From contig DAINDE010000017.1 of assembly GCA_036732025.1 (NCBI GenBank), forward strand, positions 1 through 64,000: DNA of 64,000 nt, written 5' to 3'. A program made the position numbers and the translations under genes. This stretch comes from SSSZ01 sp036732025 (GTDB lineage Bacteria > Pseudomonadota > Gammaproteobacteria > Burkholderiales > Rhodocyclaceae). The notes beneath the pieces are model-generated. The model did no database searches. It was not told the origin of the DNA and worked only from the letters and a program-made list of their open reading frames with translations. Each line of letters opens with the position of its first letter. The stretch's first letter is position 1. This document shows, piece by piece, positions 53,800 to 62,907 of the stretch.

Positions 53800-56700
53800 A
53801 TGGATAAGCAGGCAACGCGCTCGGCGCTCTATCATCGCCTGCATTGGCTATGGCCTGTCCTGGCCTCTCCCTGGGTCCGCTCCGGTTTGCGCCTGGCCGG
53901 CTGGGGGCTGGTGGTCGCCTATTTCCTTTTCTGCGGCCTCGTCCTCGCCCTGCGCTACGCCGTCCTGCCGCGGGTCGGCGACTACCAGGCGGACATCGAG
54001 CAGGCCGCTTCCCGGGCCATCGGCCAGCAGGTCACCATCGGCCGCATCGACGCCGGCTGGCGCGGCCTCAATCCCGAACTGGCCCTGTCCGACGTGCGCA
54101 TCGCCGACGCCCAGGGGCGGCCGGCCTTCGCCCTGACGCGGGTCGACAGCGTCCTTTCCTGGCGCACCCTGTGGCGCCTGCGCCCGACCCTGGCGCTCCT
54201 GGCGCTGGAAGGGCCGGTGCTGCACGTGCGCCGCGACGGGGCCGGCCGCATCACCATCGCCGGCGTCGATACCGAGGGGGAGGCTGATCCCCGCATCATG
54301 GAGTGGGTGCTGGAACAGCCCCACATCCGCATCCGCGACGCCATCATCGTCTGGGAAGACGGCCTGCGGCAGGCGCCGCCCCTCATCCTGGAAGACCTCC
54401 AGCTCGGCCTGGACAACAGCGGCCGGCGCCATCGCTTCGGCATCTCGGCCAAGCCGCCGGAGGGGCTGGCCTCGCGCATCGACATCCGGGGCGACCTCAA
54501 GGGCCGCCTCGACGGCGGCCTCGAGGACCTCTCCGGCCGGGCCTACGTGGAACTCGACTACGCCGACCTGGCCGGCTGGCGCGCCTGGGTCGATTACCCG
54601 GTGCAGCTTTCCCGGGGACGGGGGGCCCTGCGCATCTGGGGCGACTGGAACGACGGCCAGGCTCGGGCCACCGCCGACCTCGCCCTGGAGGAGGTCCGGG
54701 TGCGGCTGGGGGGCGACGTCCCCGAACTGGACCTGGCGGCCATGCGCGGGCGCGTGGCGGGGAACTGGCGGGAGGGCGATTGGCAACTGGAGGGGCACCA
54801 GGTGGAGCTCACCTCCGCCGACGGCATCCGCGTCACCCCGACGGATTTCCGGCTGGCCTGGCGGGAAGACACCGCCAAGCACCTCCTGGCCGGCAGCGCC
54901 ACCGCCACCATGGTGGACGTGGGCGCCCTGCAGCGCCTGGCGAGCCATCTTCCCCTGGACGCCCGCAGCCGCGAACTGCTCGCCGCCCATCGGCCGGAGG
55001 GGCGCATCTTTGACCTGCGGACGACCTGGGAAGGCGATGCCGAACGCCTCCGCCGCTACTCGCTGCGGGCCCGTTTCGAGGGGCTGGGCATGCTGCCGGC
55101 GGGCTATTTCCCCGGGGCACGGGGGCTGACCGGCGACGTGGACGCCAGCGAACGGGAAGGGCGCCTCCGGCTGGAGGCCCGCGATGCCGCCCTCGAGCTG
55201 CCGACGGTTTTCCCCGAACCGCTGCTGGCCTTCGCCGAACTGCGCGGAAACGCCTCCTGGAAGAACGAGGGCGGCGTCCTGGAGGCCCGGCTGGAACGGC
55301 TCGAATTCGCCGGCAAGGACGCGGCCGGCGCCGCCCGGGGGACCTATCGCTTCGACGGCAGCGGCCCGGGCACCATCGACCTGACCGCTTCCCTGTCCCG
55401 TGCCGACGGCACGGCGGTGTGGCGCTACATGCCCCATGTGGTCAACGAGGATACCCGCACCTGGCTGCGCCGCAGCATCGTCGCCGGCCACGCCACCGAC
55501 GCCAGGCTGGCCCTGCGCGGCGACCTGCGCAACTTCCCTTTCCGCGACAAGGGGACCGGCGAATTCCTCATCACCGCCAAGGCCCACGACGTCCGGCTGG
55601 AGTACGCGCCGGGCTGGCCGGCCATCGACGGCATCGAAGCCGACATGAGCTTTGGCGTCGGCATGAAGATCGCCGCCCGGCAAGGGCGCATCCTCGGCAC
55701 CGCCGTCGGCCCCGTGACGGCGGAAATACCGGACTTCGAGGCGCCCGAGGAAATGCTCCTGATCAAGGGCGCGGTCAAGGGGCCCACCGGCGAGTTCCTC
55801 AAGTTCATCGACCAGAGCCCGGTGGGCGAAAAGATCGACCGCTTCACCGAGGACATGCGGGCCACCGGCAACGGCCACCTCGATCTGCAACTCGACATGC
55901 CCCTTCGTCACGTCGCCGATACCCGCGTGAAGGGCGAATTCCAGTTCCACAACAACCAGGTGGCCGTGGTGCCCGGGCTGCCGCCGGTATCCCAGGTCAA
56001 CGGCCGTCTGATCGTCACCGAGAATTCCATCGTCGCTCCGGAGATCACCGGCGTCGTCCTGGGCGGGCCCATGCGCCTGTCCATCCGCAACGAAGGGGAT
56101 CGGGTCAACGTGGCGATGTCGGGCACCGCCAACGTCAAGGAAGTCCGCAAGATATTCGACCTCTCCCTCTTCGACCACCTCACCGGTACCACGCCCTGGA
56201 AAGGGGAGGTCAAGGCGCGCAAGAAGGCGGCCGATTTCGTCGTGGAATCGAACCTTGCCGGTATCTCCTCCAGCCTCCCCGAGCCGTTCAACAAGACCGC
56301 GGCAACCGCCGTGCCTCTACGCATCGAGAAAAGCCTGGTGGCCGACGCCGGCAAGGGGAGCGCTCCCCAGGAGCGCCTGCGGGTCAGCCTCGGCAAGACC
56401 GTGGAAGGGGTCTTGCTGCGCCGGGAAAAGGGCGACGCCATGGTGGTCGAGCGGGGCGCGGTGGGTATCGGCGAGGCGCTCCCGCGCATGCCCGACAAGG
56501 GCGTGGCCATCGCCGCCAGCTTCACCGCCTTCGACGCCGATTTCTGGCGGGGAGCGCTGGCCGCCAACGGTAACGGCGCCGTCGGCGGGGCCGCCGCCGG
56601 GGAGGCCTTTCCCATCAGCACGGTTTCCCTCAAGGCGCCCAGCCTCAGGCTCTTCAACCGCGACTACCACGGGGTGGAGCTTAGCGCCCGCCCGCGGGAG

Positions 56701-57711
56701 GGCGGCTGGCAGATGGCCCTCGCCACCCGCGAGGCGCAGGGCGACGTGTTCTGGCAAGGCGCCGGGGAAGGCTGGGTGCAGGCCGATCTCAAGCGCCTGC
56801 ACATCCCCTCCGCCTCGGCCCTGGAGGAGGGCGGGCAACCCCTGCTGGATTCCCTGCCGGGGATGGACGTGCGGGTGGCGGACTTCTCCCTCGGCGACAA
56901 GCGCCTGGGCAAGCTGGAACTGAAGGCCAGGAACGAGCGCAGCTTCTGGAACCTGGAATCCCTGTCCCTGCAGAACCCGGACGGGGCGCTCAAGGGCTCG
57001 GCCCAGTGGAACAACGTCGGCAACCACCACACCCGGCTCAATTTCGAGCTGACCGCCAGCGACCTAGGCAAGCTCCTGGAGCGCCTGGGCTATGGCGGCG
57101 CCGTGCGTCGCGGCACCGCCACCCTGAAGGGCGACCTCGACTGGGATGGTCCCCTGGTGGAAATCCACTACCCCACCCTGGCCGGGCGCCTGGAGGTGGA
57201 TGCGGCCAAGGGACAGTTCGCCAAGATCGAACCCGGGCTGGGCAAGCTCCTCGGCCTCCTTTCGCTGCAATCCCTGCCGCGACGGCTGAGTCTGGACTTT
57301 CGCGACATTTTCAGCGACGGCTTCGCCTTCGACAGCATCGAAGGCAAGCTGGCGGTCAAGGGCGGCGTCATGCGCACCAGGGGCAACCTGCGCATCGACG
57401 GTCCCGCTGCCACCGTGTTGATGAAGGGGGAGGCGGACCTCAAGCAGGAAACCCAGGACGTGCTGGTCACCGTCCAGCCGGAAATCGGCTCGGCCCTCTC
57501 CGTGGGCACGGCCCTGGTGCTGGCCAACCCCGTCGTCGGCGCGGCGGCGGTGATCGCCAACAAGGTGCTGCAGAACCCCATCAACAAGATCTTCAGCTTC
57601 CAGTACCACGTCAGCGGCAGTTGGAACGATCCCAAGGTGGAGAAGGTCGGACAGAGCGTACAGGATTCCCAGGCGCCGGGGGCGCCGCCGCCGAAGGAGG
57701 AGTCGCCGTGA
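53800..57711 (+). CDS. yhdP: YhdP-family AsmA-like envelope protein
   Basis: A 1303-residue protein with one N-terminal transmembrane helix (LAGWGLVVAYFLFCGLVLAL, about 30-50) and a very long beta-rich periplasmic part. The C-terminal region shows the AsmA/YhdP pattern, for example LSLDFRDIFSDGFAFDSIEG and VTVQPEIGSALSVGTALV, then PVVGAAAVIANKVLQNPINK. YhdP-type proteins bridge inner and outer membranes and help phospholipid transport. Possible starts are GTG 53794, TTG 53797 and ATG 53800; the ATG is preferred. It overlaps the nitrilase-family gene by GTGA. This order (glnE, yhdP, nitrilase, tldD) is common in betaproteobacteria. Confidence 0.92.
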   Translation: MDKQATRSALYHRLHWLWPVLASPWVRSGLRLAGWGLVVAYFLFCGLVLALRYAVLPRVGDYQADIEQAASRAIGQQVTIGRIDAGWRGLNPELALSDVRIADAQGRPAFALTRVDSVLSWRTLWRLRPTLALLALEGPVLHVRRDGAGRITIAGVDTEGEADPRIMEWVLEQPHIRIRDAIIVWEDGLRQAPPLILEDLQLGLDNSGRRHRFGISAKPPEGLASRIDIRGDLKGRLDGGLEDLSGRAYVELDYADLAGWRAWVDYPVQLSRGRGALRIWGDWNDGQARATADLALEEVRVRLGGDVPELDLAAMRGRVAGNWREGDWQLEGHQVELTSADGIRVTPTDFRLAWREDTAKHLLAGSATATMVDVGALQRLASHLPLDARSRELLAAHRPEGRIFDLRTTWEGDAERLRRYSLRARFEGLGMLPAGYFPGARGLTGDVDASEREGRLRLEARDAALELPTVFPEPLLAFAELRGNASWKNEGGVLEARLERLEFAGKDAAGAARGTYRFDGSGPGTIDLTASLSRADGTAVWRYMPHVVNEDTRTWLRRSIVAGHATDARLALRGDLRNFPFRDKGTGEFLITAKAHDVRLEYAPGWPAIDGIEADMSFGVGMKIAARQGRILGTAVGPVTAEIPDFEAPEEMLLIKGAVKGPTGEFLKFIDQSPVGEKIDRFTEDMRATGNGHLDLQLDMPLRHVADTRVKGEFQFHNNQVAVVPGLPPVSQVNGRLIVTENSIVAPEITGVVLGGPMRLSIRNEGDRVNVAMSGTANVKEVRKIFDLSLFDHLTGTTPWKGEVKARKKAADFVVESNLAGISSSLPEPFNKTAATAVPLRIEKSLVADAGKGSAPQERLRVSLGKTVEGVLLRREKGDAMVVERGAVGIGEALPRMPDKGVAIAASFTAFDADFWRGALAANGNGAVGGAAAGEAFPISTVSLKAPSLRLFNRDYHGVELSARPREGGWQMALATREAQGDVFWQGAGEGWVQADLKRLHIPSASALEEGGQPLLDSLPGMDVRVADFSLGDKRLGKLELKARNERSFWNLESLSLQNPDGALKGSAQWNNVGNHHTRLNFELTASDLGKLLERLGYGGAVRRGTATLKGDLDWDGPLVEIHYPTLAGRLEVDAAKGQFAKIEPGLGKLLGLLSLQSLPRRLSLDFRDIFSDGFAFDSIEGKLAVKGGVMRTRGNLRIDGPAATVLMKGEADLKQETQDVLVTVQPEIGSALSVGTALVLANPVVGAAAVIANKVLQNPINKIFSFQYHVSGSWNDPKVEKVGQSVQDSQAPGAPPPKEESP

Positions 57712-58526
57712 AGCCGCCAACCCCCTCGAACTGCCGCATCGCCGCCCTGCAGATGGTGTCGGGGCCGCGCGTCGCGGACAATCTGCAGGCCGCCGGCCGC
57801 CTCGTCGCCGAGGCGGTGGATCAGGGCGCCCGTCTCCTCGCCCTGCCCGAATACTTTCCCATCATCGGCGGCGAGGATGCCGACCGGGTGCGCGCCCGGG
57901 AAAGCTTCGGACACGGGCCGGTCCAGGACTGGCTGGCGGAAACCGCCGCCCGCCACGGCGTCTGGCTCTTCGCCGGCTCCATTCCCCTGGAGGCCGGCGT
58001 GCCGGACAAGATGCGCAACAGCAGCCTGGCCTACGGCCCCGACGGCCGTTGTGTCGCCCGTTACGACAAGATGCACCTGTTCGGCTTCAGGAAGGGCGAG
58101 GAACGCTACGACGAAGCCGCCTTCATCGAGCCCGGCGCCCAGCCGGTGGCGGTGGATACCCCCTACGGCCGGGTGGCGCTTTCCATCTGCTACGACCTGC
58201 GCTTCCCTGAACTCTACCGCTCCCTGGGGCCGGTGGACCTCATTCTCGTGCCCGCCGCCTTCACCGAAACCACCGGCCGCGCCCATTGGGAAATCCTGCT
58301 GCGCGCCCGCGCCATCGAGAACCAATGCTATCTTCTGGCTGTCGGACAGGGCGGACGCCATGAAAGCGGCCGCCTGACCCACGGCAACAGCATGATCGTC
58401 GACCCCTGGGGCGAAATCCTCGACCGCAAGATGAAGGGGCCGGGCATCGCCATCGCCGACCTCGACCACGCCCGCATCGCCGAAATCCGCGAGAGCCTGC
58501 CGGCCCTCGCCCACCGCAAACTTTGA
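57708..58526 (+). CDS. Carbon-nitrogen hydrolase (nitrilase superfamily, Nit-like)
   Basis: A 272-residue cytoplasmic amidase. The catalytic triad is Glu48 (ALPEYFPIIG), Lys121 (RYDKMHLFG) and Cys161 (LSICYDLRFPELY). ENQCYLLAVGQGG and HGNSMIVDPWGE are typical of the Nit1/Nit2 branch, which hydrolyses deaminated glutathione or omega-amides as metabolite repair; the exact substrate here is inferred. The start is GTG 57708, which overlaps the yhdP stop (GTGA) and has GGAGGAG before it. It is coupled to the downstream tldD gene by a 12-bp gap. Confidence 0.9.
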   Translation: MKPPTPSNCRIAALQMVSGPRVADNLQAAGRLVAEAVDQGARLLALPEYFPIIGGEDADRVRARESFGHGPVQDWLAETAARHGVWLFAGSIPLEAGVPDKMRNSSLAYGPDGRCVARYDKMHLFGFRKGEERYDEAAFIEPGAQPVAVDTPYGRVALSICYDLRFPELYRSLGPVDLILVPAAFTETTGRAHWEILLRARAIENQCYLLAVGQGGRHESGRLTHGNSMIVDPWGEILDRKMKGPGIAIADLDHARIAEIRESLPALAHRKL

Positions 58527-58537
58527 ATCGGAACGCC

Positions 58538-59983
58538 ATGAAACAGGACAGCGCCCTGGCCCAGGCCGAATCCCTCCTCCTCGCTCCCTTCAACCTGAAG
58601 GAGGCCGACCTGTCGCGCACCTTCGGCAACATCCTCAGCCACCGGGTGGATTACGCCGACCTCTATTTCCAGTATTCCCGTTCCGAGGCCTGGAGTCTGG
58701 ACGAAGGCATCGTCAAGTCGGGCAGCTTCAACATCGACCAGGGCGTCGGTGTGCGCGCCCTGTCCGGCGAGAAGACAGCCTTCGCCTACTCCGACGACAT
58801 CAGCAGCCATGCCCTTGGCGACGCCGCCGGCGCCGTGCGGGCCATCGCCGCCACCGGCCAGTCCGGCAGCCTGCCGGTGATGAAGGCCGCCGCGGCGCCG
58901 CGGGCGCTCTACGTTCCCCACGATCCCCTCGCCTCCCTGCCAGCGGAGGCCAAGGTCCAGTTGCTGGAGCGCCTGGAAGGCTTCGCCCGGGCTGCCGATC
59001 CGCGGGTGGTGCAGGTCATGGCGTCCCTGGCCGGCGAGTACGAGGTCATCCTCGTGGCCGGTTCCGACGGGCGTCTCGCCGCCGACGTGCGGCCCCTGGT
59101 GCGCTGCTCCATCTCCGTCATCGTCGAGGAGAACGGCCGCCGGGAGCAGGGCGGCGCCGGTGGCGGCGGTCGTTTCGACTACGGCTATTTCAGCGACGAG
59201 ATTCTGCGCCGCTACGCCGGCGAGGCCGTGCATCAGGCAGTCACCAACCTGGTGGCCGGGCCCGCGCCGGCCGGGCAGATGACGGTGGTCCTCGGTGCCG
59301 GCTGGCCGGGCATCCTCCTGCACGAGGCGGTGGGCCACGGCCTGGAAGGGGATTTCAACCGCAAGGGCAGCTCCGCCTTCTCCGGCCGCGTCGGCCAGCG
59401 TGTCGCCGCCGCCGGCGTCACGGTGGTGGACGACGGCACCATCGTCGATCGCCGCGGTTCCCTCAACATCGATGACGAGGGCAATCCTACCCAGCGCACC
59501 GTGCTCATCGAGGACGGCATCCTCGTCGGCTACATGCAGGACAGCCTCAACGCCCGCCTCATGGGCGTCACCCCCACCGGCAACGGCCGCCGGGAGTCCT
59601 TCGCCCACCTGCCCCTGCCGCGCATGACCAATACCACCATGCTGGCCGGACAGCACGACCCGGAGGAAATCATCCGCTCGGTGAAGAAGGGCATCTACGC
59701 CGCCAATTTCGGCGGTGGCCAGGTGGACATCACCAACGGCAAGTTCGTCTTCTCCATGTCCGAGGCCTACCTCATCGAGGACGGCAAGGTCACCCGCCCG
59801 ATCAAGGGCGCCACCCTCATCGGCAATGGGCCCGACGCTCTCACCCGTGTTTCCATGATCGGCAACGACATGAAGCTAGACCCCGGCGTCGGCACCTGCG
59901 GCAAGGACGGCCAGAGCGTGCCGGTGGGCGTCGGCCAGCCGACCCTGCGCATCGACGGCCTCACGGTCGGGGGAACCGGCTGA
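58538..59983 (+). CDS. tldD: Metalloprotease TldD
   Basis: A 481-residue TldD-family protein. HEAVGHGLEGDFN (from His262) is the zinc-binding HExxxH site. EGIVKSGSFNIDQGVGVRAL near the N-terminus and NDMKLDPGVGTCGKDGQSVP near the C-terminus are typical. TldD and TldE form a heterodimer that trims small peptides such as modified microcins and unfolded segments. TldE is not encoded in the window. ATG 58538 is chosen; TTG 58523 is less likely. It is a housekeeping gene in this block. Confidence 0.95.
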   Translation: MKQDSALAQAESLLLAPFNLKEADLSRTFGNILSHRVDYADLYFQYSRSEAWSLDEGIVKSGSFNIDQGVGVRALSGEKTAFAYSDDISSHALGDAAGAVRAIAATGQSGSLPVMKAAAAPRALYVPHDPLASLPAEAKVQLLERLEGFARAADPRVVQVMASLAGEYEVILVAGSDGRLAADVRPLVRCSISVIVEENGRREQGGAGGGGRFDYGYFSDEILRRYAGEAVHQAVTNLVAGPAPAGQMTVVLGAGWPGILLHEAVGHGLEGDFNRKGSSAFSGRVGQRVAAAGVTVVDDGTIVDRRGSLNIDDEGNPTQRTVLIEDGILVGYMQDSLNARLMGVTPTGNGRRESFAHLPLPRMTNTTMLAGQHDPEEIIRSVKKGIYAANFGGGQVDITNGKFVFSMSEAYLIEDGKVTRPIKGATLIGNGPDALTRVSMIGNDMKLDPGVGTCGKDGQSVPVGVGQPTLRIDGLTVGGTG

Positions 59984-60253
59984 GGGGTTTGACGGTCTAG
60001 GAACCGTTCTCATTTGGTTTGCGGGTCGCGCCGGGCCACGGTCCTGCCGGCGCCGCTGCTGCGCCGGTTGGCGGCGGCAGCCTGAATGGGGCGTGGTGCG
60101 GGCATACTTTTCGTCGGCTTCGGCTGACCGGCACAGCATTTTTTGTGCTTGATGCCCATCAAATCAATATTCCGCCGGCAAGCGTAACCTGCGTCTCCTG
60201 CCAAGGGGGCGTTCCGGTTTCCTTGACCCGTTGGCATCCTCCGGAGAATCCGT
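59984..60253. promoter_or_regulatory. Regulatory gap before the NarX/PilJ-type gene
   Basis: This 270-bp gap follows tldD. It contains the FNR-type box listed separately at 60149-60162 and, at the right distance for a class II promoter, TAACCT (60185-60190) as a possible -10. Just upstream, GCACA (60131-60135) and TGTGC (60144-60148) form a short inverted repeat beside a T-rich run. No small ORF or RNA gene is evident in the first 140 bp (59984-60125), which has no feature I can name. Confidence 0.45.
60149..60162 (+). promoter_or_regulatory. Perfect FNR/Anr-type binding box
   Basis: TTGATGCCCATCAA matches the FNR consensus TTGAT-N4-ATCAA at every fixed position. Its centre (60155.5) is 41.5 bp before a predicted start near 60197, and TAACCT at 60185-60190 stands exactly where the -10 of such a promoter belongs. 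This is the layout of class II FNR-activated genes, switched on when oxygen is low. The gene controlled would be the NarX/PilJ-type protein at 60254 and perhaps the cytochrome after it. Confidence 0.7.
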
Positions 60254-61039
60254 ATGAAGCTACTGCAATGGATGTTTCTTGCCGCTGCCTGCCTGCTGAC
60301 CGGCGGCGAAGCCCTGGCCCAGATCGGCGACATCAACGCCGCCATCAACAAGGCCGGGCGCGAACGCATGCTCTCCCAGCGCATGGCCAAGGCCTATTTC
60401 CAGATGGGTCAGCAAGTTGACGCCGAGCGCTCCCGCAAGATCCTCGAAAACTCCGTGGCCGTCTTCGACCGCCAATTGGTGGAGTTGAAAGGCTATGCCC
60501 CGACGCCGGAGATCAAGGATACCTACCTGAAGCTGGAAAAATCCTGGCTGGCCTACAAGGATCTGCTCCTGGGCGCCGCCCCGGGGCCGGCCAATGGCAA
60601 GAAGGTGCTGGAACTGTCGGAGGAAGTCCTCACCCTCGCCCACCAGGGGACGGTACAACTGGAGAAGCATGCCGGGTCGACGGCGGGCCGGTTGGTCAAC
60701 GTCGCCGGCCGCCAGCGCATGTTGTCCCAGCGCATGGCCAAGTTCTACCAGGCCGCGGCCTGGGGCGTCGCCGATGCTTCGGCCGCTGCCGAACTGGAAA
60801 AGGCCCGCAAGGAGTTTTCCGCCGCCCACCAGGAACTGGCCGCCGCCTCGGCCAACAACGGCCAGATCAAGGATGGCCTCGGGCTGGTGCAGCAACAGTG
60901 GTTCTTCTTCGACAACGCCATCGCCCAGAAGGGCGCCGGCGACAAGCGCCTGGCGCTGGCCGTCGCCACCACCAGCGAGCGCATCCTGGAGGAAATGGAG
61001 GCAGTCGTCGGCCTCTATGAAAAATTACCGCCCAAGTGA
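60254..61039 (+). CDS. Secreted protein with two NarX/PilJ-type (P-box) sensor repeats
   Basis: A 261-residue protein with a signal peptide (LLQWMFLAAACLLTGGEALA) and no kinase, methyl-accepting or membrane-return segment. Two helical repeats each begin with the nitrate-sensor P-box-like motif: INKAGRERMLSQRMAK (about 32-47) and VNVAGRQRMLSQRMAK (about 149-164). This domain type is the ligand-binding part of NarX/NarQ and of PilJ chemotaxis proteins. Here it stands alone, so it may bind nitrate, nitrite or another small anion in the periplasm and pass it to a partner; that partner is unknown. GGAG precedes the ATG. An FNR-type box lies 92 bp upstream and a cytochrome gene 56 bp downstream. 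Confidence 0.8.
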   Translation: MKLLQWMFLAAACLLTGGEALAQIGDINAAINKAGRERMLSQRMAKAYFQMGQQVDAERSRKILENSVAVFDRQLVELKGYAPTPEIKDTYLKLEKSWLAYKDLLLGAAPGPANGKKVLELSEEVLTLAHQGTVQLEKHAGSTAGRLVNVAGRQRMLSQRMAKFYQAAAWGVADASAAAELEKARKEFSAAHQELAAASANNGQIKDGLGLVQQQWFFFDNAIAQKGAGDKRLALAVATTSERILEEMEAVVGLYEKLPPK

Positions 61040-61078
61040 AATCCGCTTTGGCCGGTCCTCGGGGGAAGCTGCTATGAT

Positions 61079-61091
61079 CCTCCGCCGGAGG
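61079..61091 (+). promoter_or_regulatory. Hairpin covering the ribosome site of the cytochrome gene
   Basis: CCTCC (61079-61083) and GGAGG (61087-61091) form a five-pair GC stem with a GCC loop. GGAGG is the Shine-Dalgarno sequence of the cytochrome gene, 4 bp before ATG 61096. The stem would hide it from the ribosome until unfolded, for example by translation of the upstream gene. The stem is short, so the effect may be small. Confidence 0.35.
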
Positions 61092-61095
61092 TCAT

Positions 61096-61734
61096 ATGCG
61101 ACGGTCAATCGTTTGGCGGTGGTTGGGGGTCGGTCTTCTGGCGGCGACTTGCTGCGGCTTGTCCTGGGGGCAGTCCGCCCCGGTTGAGCGAATGCGAGCC
61201 CTGCAGGGCGATGCGGCGCGCTTCAAGGCGGCGGCGGAGGCGGGGCGCGGCACGGCGGCGTTCTGCGCCAACTGCCATGGGGAGGCTGGTTACAGCAAGA
61301 CGCCGGAAGTGCCCAACCTGGCCGGCCAGAACCCGGCCTATCTCGTCGAGCAGATCCGGAAATTCGGCGCCGGGGAACGCAAGGACCCTTTCATGCAAGG
61401 GCTCATCAAGGCCCTGAAAGAGGACGAGCGCCTGCAGGTGGCCGCCTACTTCTCCAGCCTCAACGTCCCGGCCGGTAAGGCCGACACGGCCCTGGCCACC
61501 CGCGGCAAGGATTATTTCGTGCGGCTGTGCGCCCGCTGCCATGGGGAGAACGGCCACGGCAACGAAACCATCCCCCGCCTGGCCGGCCAGCAGGTCGAAT
61601 ACCTGAAGCGCTCCATCAGCCGCTACCGCGACAATTCCGGCGAACGCATCTACACCCTCATGCAGATCGCCACGGCGGGGCTGCGCAACGAAGACATCGC
61701 GGCCATCGCCAATTACCTGACGACGCTGCCTTAG
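61096..61734 (+). CDS. Dihaem cytochrome c (c4 type)
   Basis: A 212-residue periplasmic electron carrier. After a signal peptide (WLGVGLLAATCCGLSWG) there are two class I cytochrome domains. The haem-binding motifs are CANCH (from Cys57) and CARCH (from Cys145); each domain ends with a candidate axial Met (PFMQGLIKAL, YTLMQIATAGL). This is the pattern of cytochrome c4, which shuttles electrons to terminal oxidases or nitrogen-oxide reductases. It lies 56 bp after the NarX/PilJ-type gene and faces the radical-SAM gene convergently, 9 bp away. Confidence 0.92.
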   Translation: MRRSIVWRWLGVGLLAATCCGLSWGQSAPVERMRALQGDAARFKAAAEAGRGTAAFCANCHGEAGYSKTPEVPNLAGQNPAYLVEQIRKFGAGERKDPFMQGLIKALKEDERLQVAAYFSSLNVPAGKADTALATRGKDYFVRLCARCHGENGHGNETIPRLAGQQVEYLKRSISRYRDNSGERIYTLMQIATAGLRNEDIAAIANYLTTLP

Positions 61735-61743
61735 CGCCGCCGG

Positions 61744-62862
61744 TCAGAAGAGCGAGAGTTGCCCCTTGCCGTCCTCCGCAGGCGTTGCCGGCGGGGGCGG
61801 GCGGAAGCGTTGGCAATCCAGTTCGGGCCAATGGCGGGACAGGCCGTGGCGCCGGCAGGCCAGGTCGAAGCGCTGGCGGATGAGGTCGGCGTAGTGCCCC
61901 AGGCCTGTCATGCGGCTGCCGAAAGCGGCATCGTTGGCTTTTCCTTCCCGCAGGTCATAGAGCACGGCCATCAGGCGGTTGGCTTTTTCCGGCGCATGGT
62001 GGGCGAGCCAGTCCCGGAACAGGCCGGCCACTTCGTGGGGCAGGCGCAGCAGGGTGTAGCCGGCGCTGCCCGCTCCCCGCTCCTTGGCCTTTGCCAGTAG
62101 ATGTTCCAGTTCGTGGTCGTTGAGGGCGGGGATGAGGGGGGAGACGAGGACGGTCGTGGGAATGCCCGCGGCAGCCAGCGCGGCCAGGGCTTCCAGCCGG
62201 GCGTGGGGGGCGCTGGCCCGGGGCTCCAGGCGGCGGGCCAGGGCGCCGTCCAGGGTGGTGAGGGAAATCGCCACCTGGGCGAGGTTGCGGCGGGCCAGTT
62301 CGGCCCACAGGTCGATGTCTCGGGTGATCAGGGCGGACTTGGTGACCACCGACACCGGATGTTCCATCTCCAGGAAGACTTCCAGCAGCGCGCGGGTGAG
62401 TCCGAACTGGCGTTCCGCCGGCTGGTAGGCGTCGGTGGCCGTGCCCAGGGCGACAGGGGAGCAGCGGTAGCCGGGACGGGCCAGTTCTTCCCGCAGCAGT
62501 CGGGCGGCATCGGGCTTGTGGAAGATCTGGGTCTCGAAATCCAGCCCCGGGGAGAGGCCAAGCCAGGCGTGGGTGGGGCGGGCGTAGCAGTAGATGCAGC
62601 CGTGCTCACAGCCGCGGTAGGGGTTGAGGGACTGGTCGAAGCCCAGGTCGGGGGAGTCGTTGCGGCTGATGATCGACTTCGCCGCATCCACCAGGAGGCG
62701 GGTGCGGGGCGACGGCTCTTCCTCCCGTGCCCAGCCGTCGTCCTCAGCCGTGCGGCTGGCGACGGTGAAGCGGTGGTCGACGTTGCCCACCGCCCCGCGG
62801 CCTTTCTGTGGCGTGGCGGGCAATTCGAGGTCGGGATGGCGGTCGAATTCTTCCATGGGCAT
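61744..62862 (-). CDS. PA0069-type radical SAM protein
   Basis: A 372-residue radical SAM enzyme. The iron-sulfur motif is C-x3-C-x2-C (Cys85, Cys89, Cys92) in NPYRGCEHGCIYCYARPTH. AISLTTLDGALARRLEPRAS and VLVSPLIPALNDHELEHLL are landmarks of the SplB-like/PA0069 group. Its reaction is unknown. Two in-frame starts exist at 62862 and 62856; neither has a strong ribosome site. It is divergent from aroG, and the two promoters share a 45-bp gap. Confidence 0.88.
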   Translation of the reverse strand: MPMEEFDRHPDLELPATPQKGRGAVGNVDHRFTVASRTAEDDGWAREEEPSPRTRLLVDAAKSIISRNDSPDLGFDQSLNPYRGCEHGCIYCYARPTHAWLGLSPGLDFETQIFHKPDAARLLREELARPGYRCSPVALGTATDAYQPAERQFGLTRALLEVFLEMEHPVSVVTKSALITRDIDLWAELARRNLAQVAISLTTLDGALARRLEPRASAPHARLEALAALAAAGIPTTVLVSPLIPALNDHELEHLLAKAKERGAGSAGYTLLRLPHEVAGLFRDWLAHHAPEKANRLMAVLYDLREGKANDAAFGSRMTGLGHYADLIRQRFDLACRRHGLSRHWPELDCQRFRPPPPATPAEDGKGQLSLF

Positions 62863-62907
62863 CCGGTAGAATGCTCCGTTTTCCGCAATTTTTGAATGGG
62901 GTTGGCC

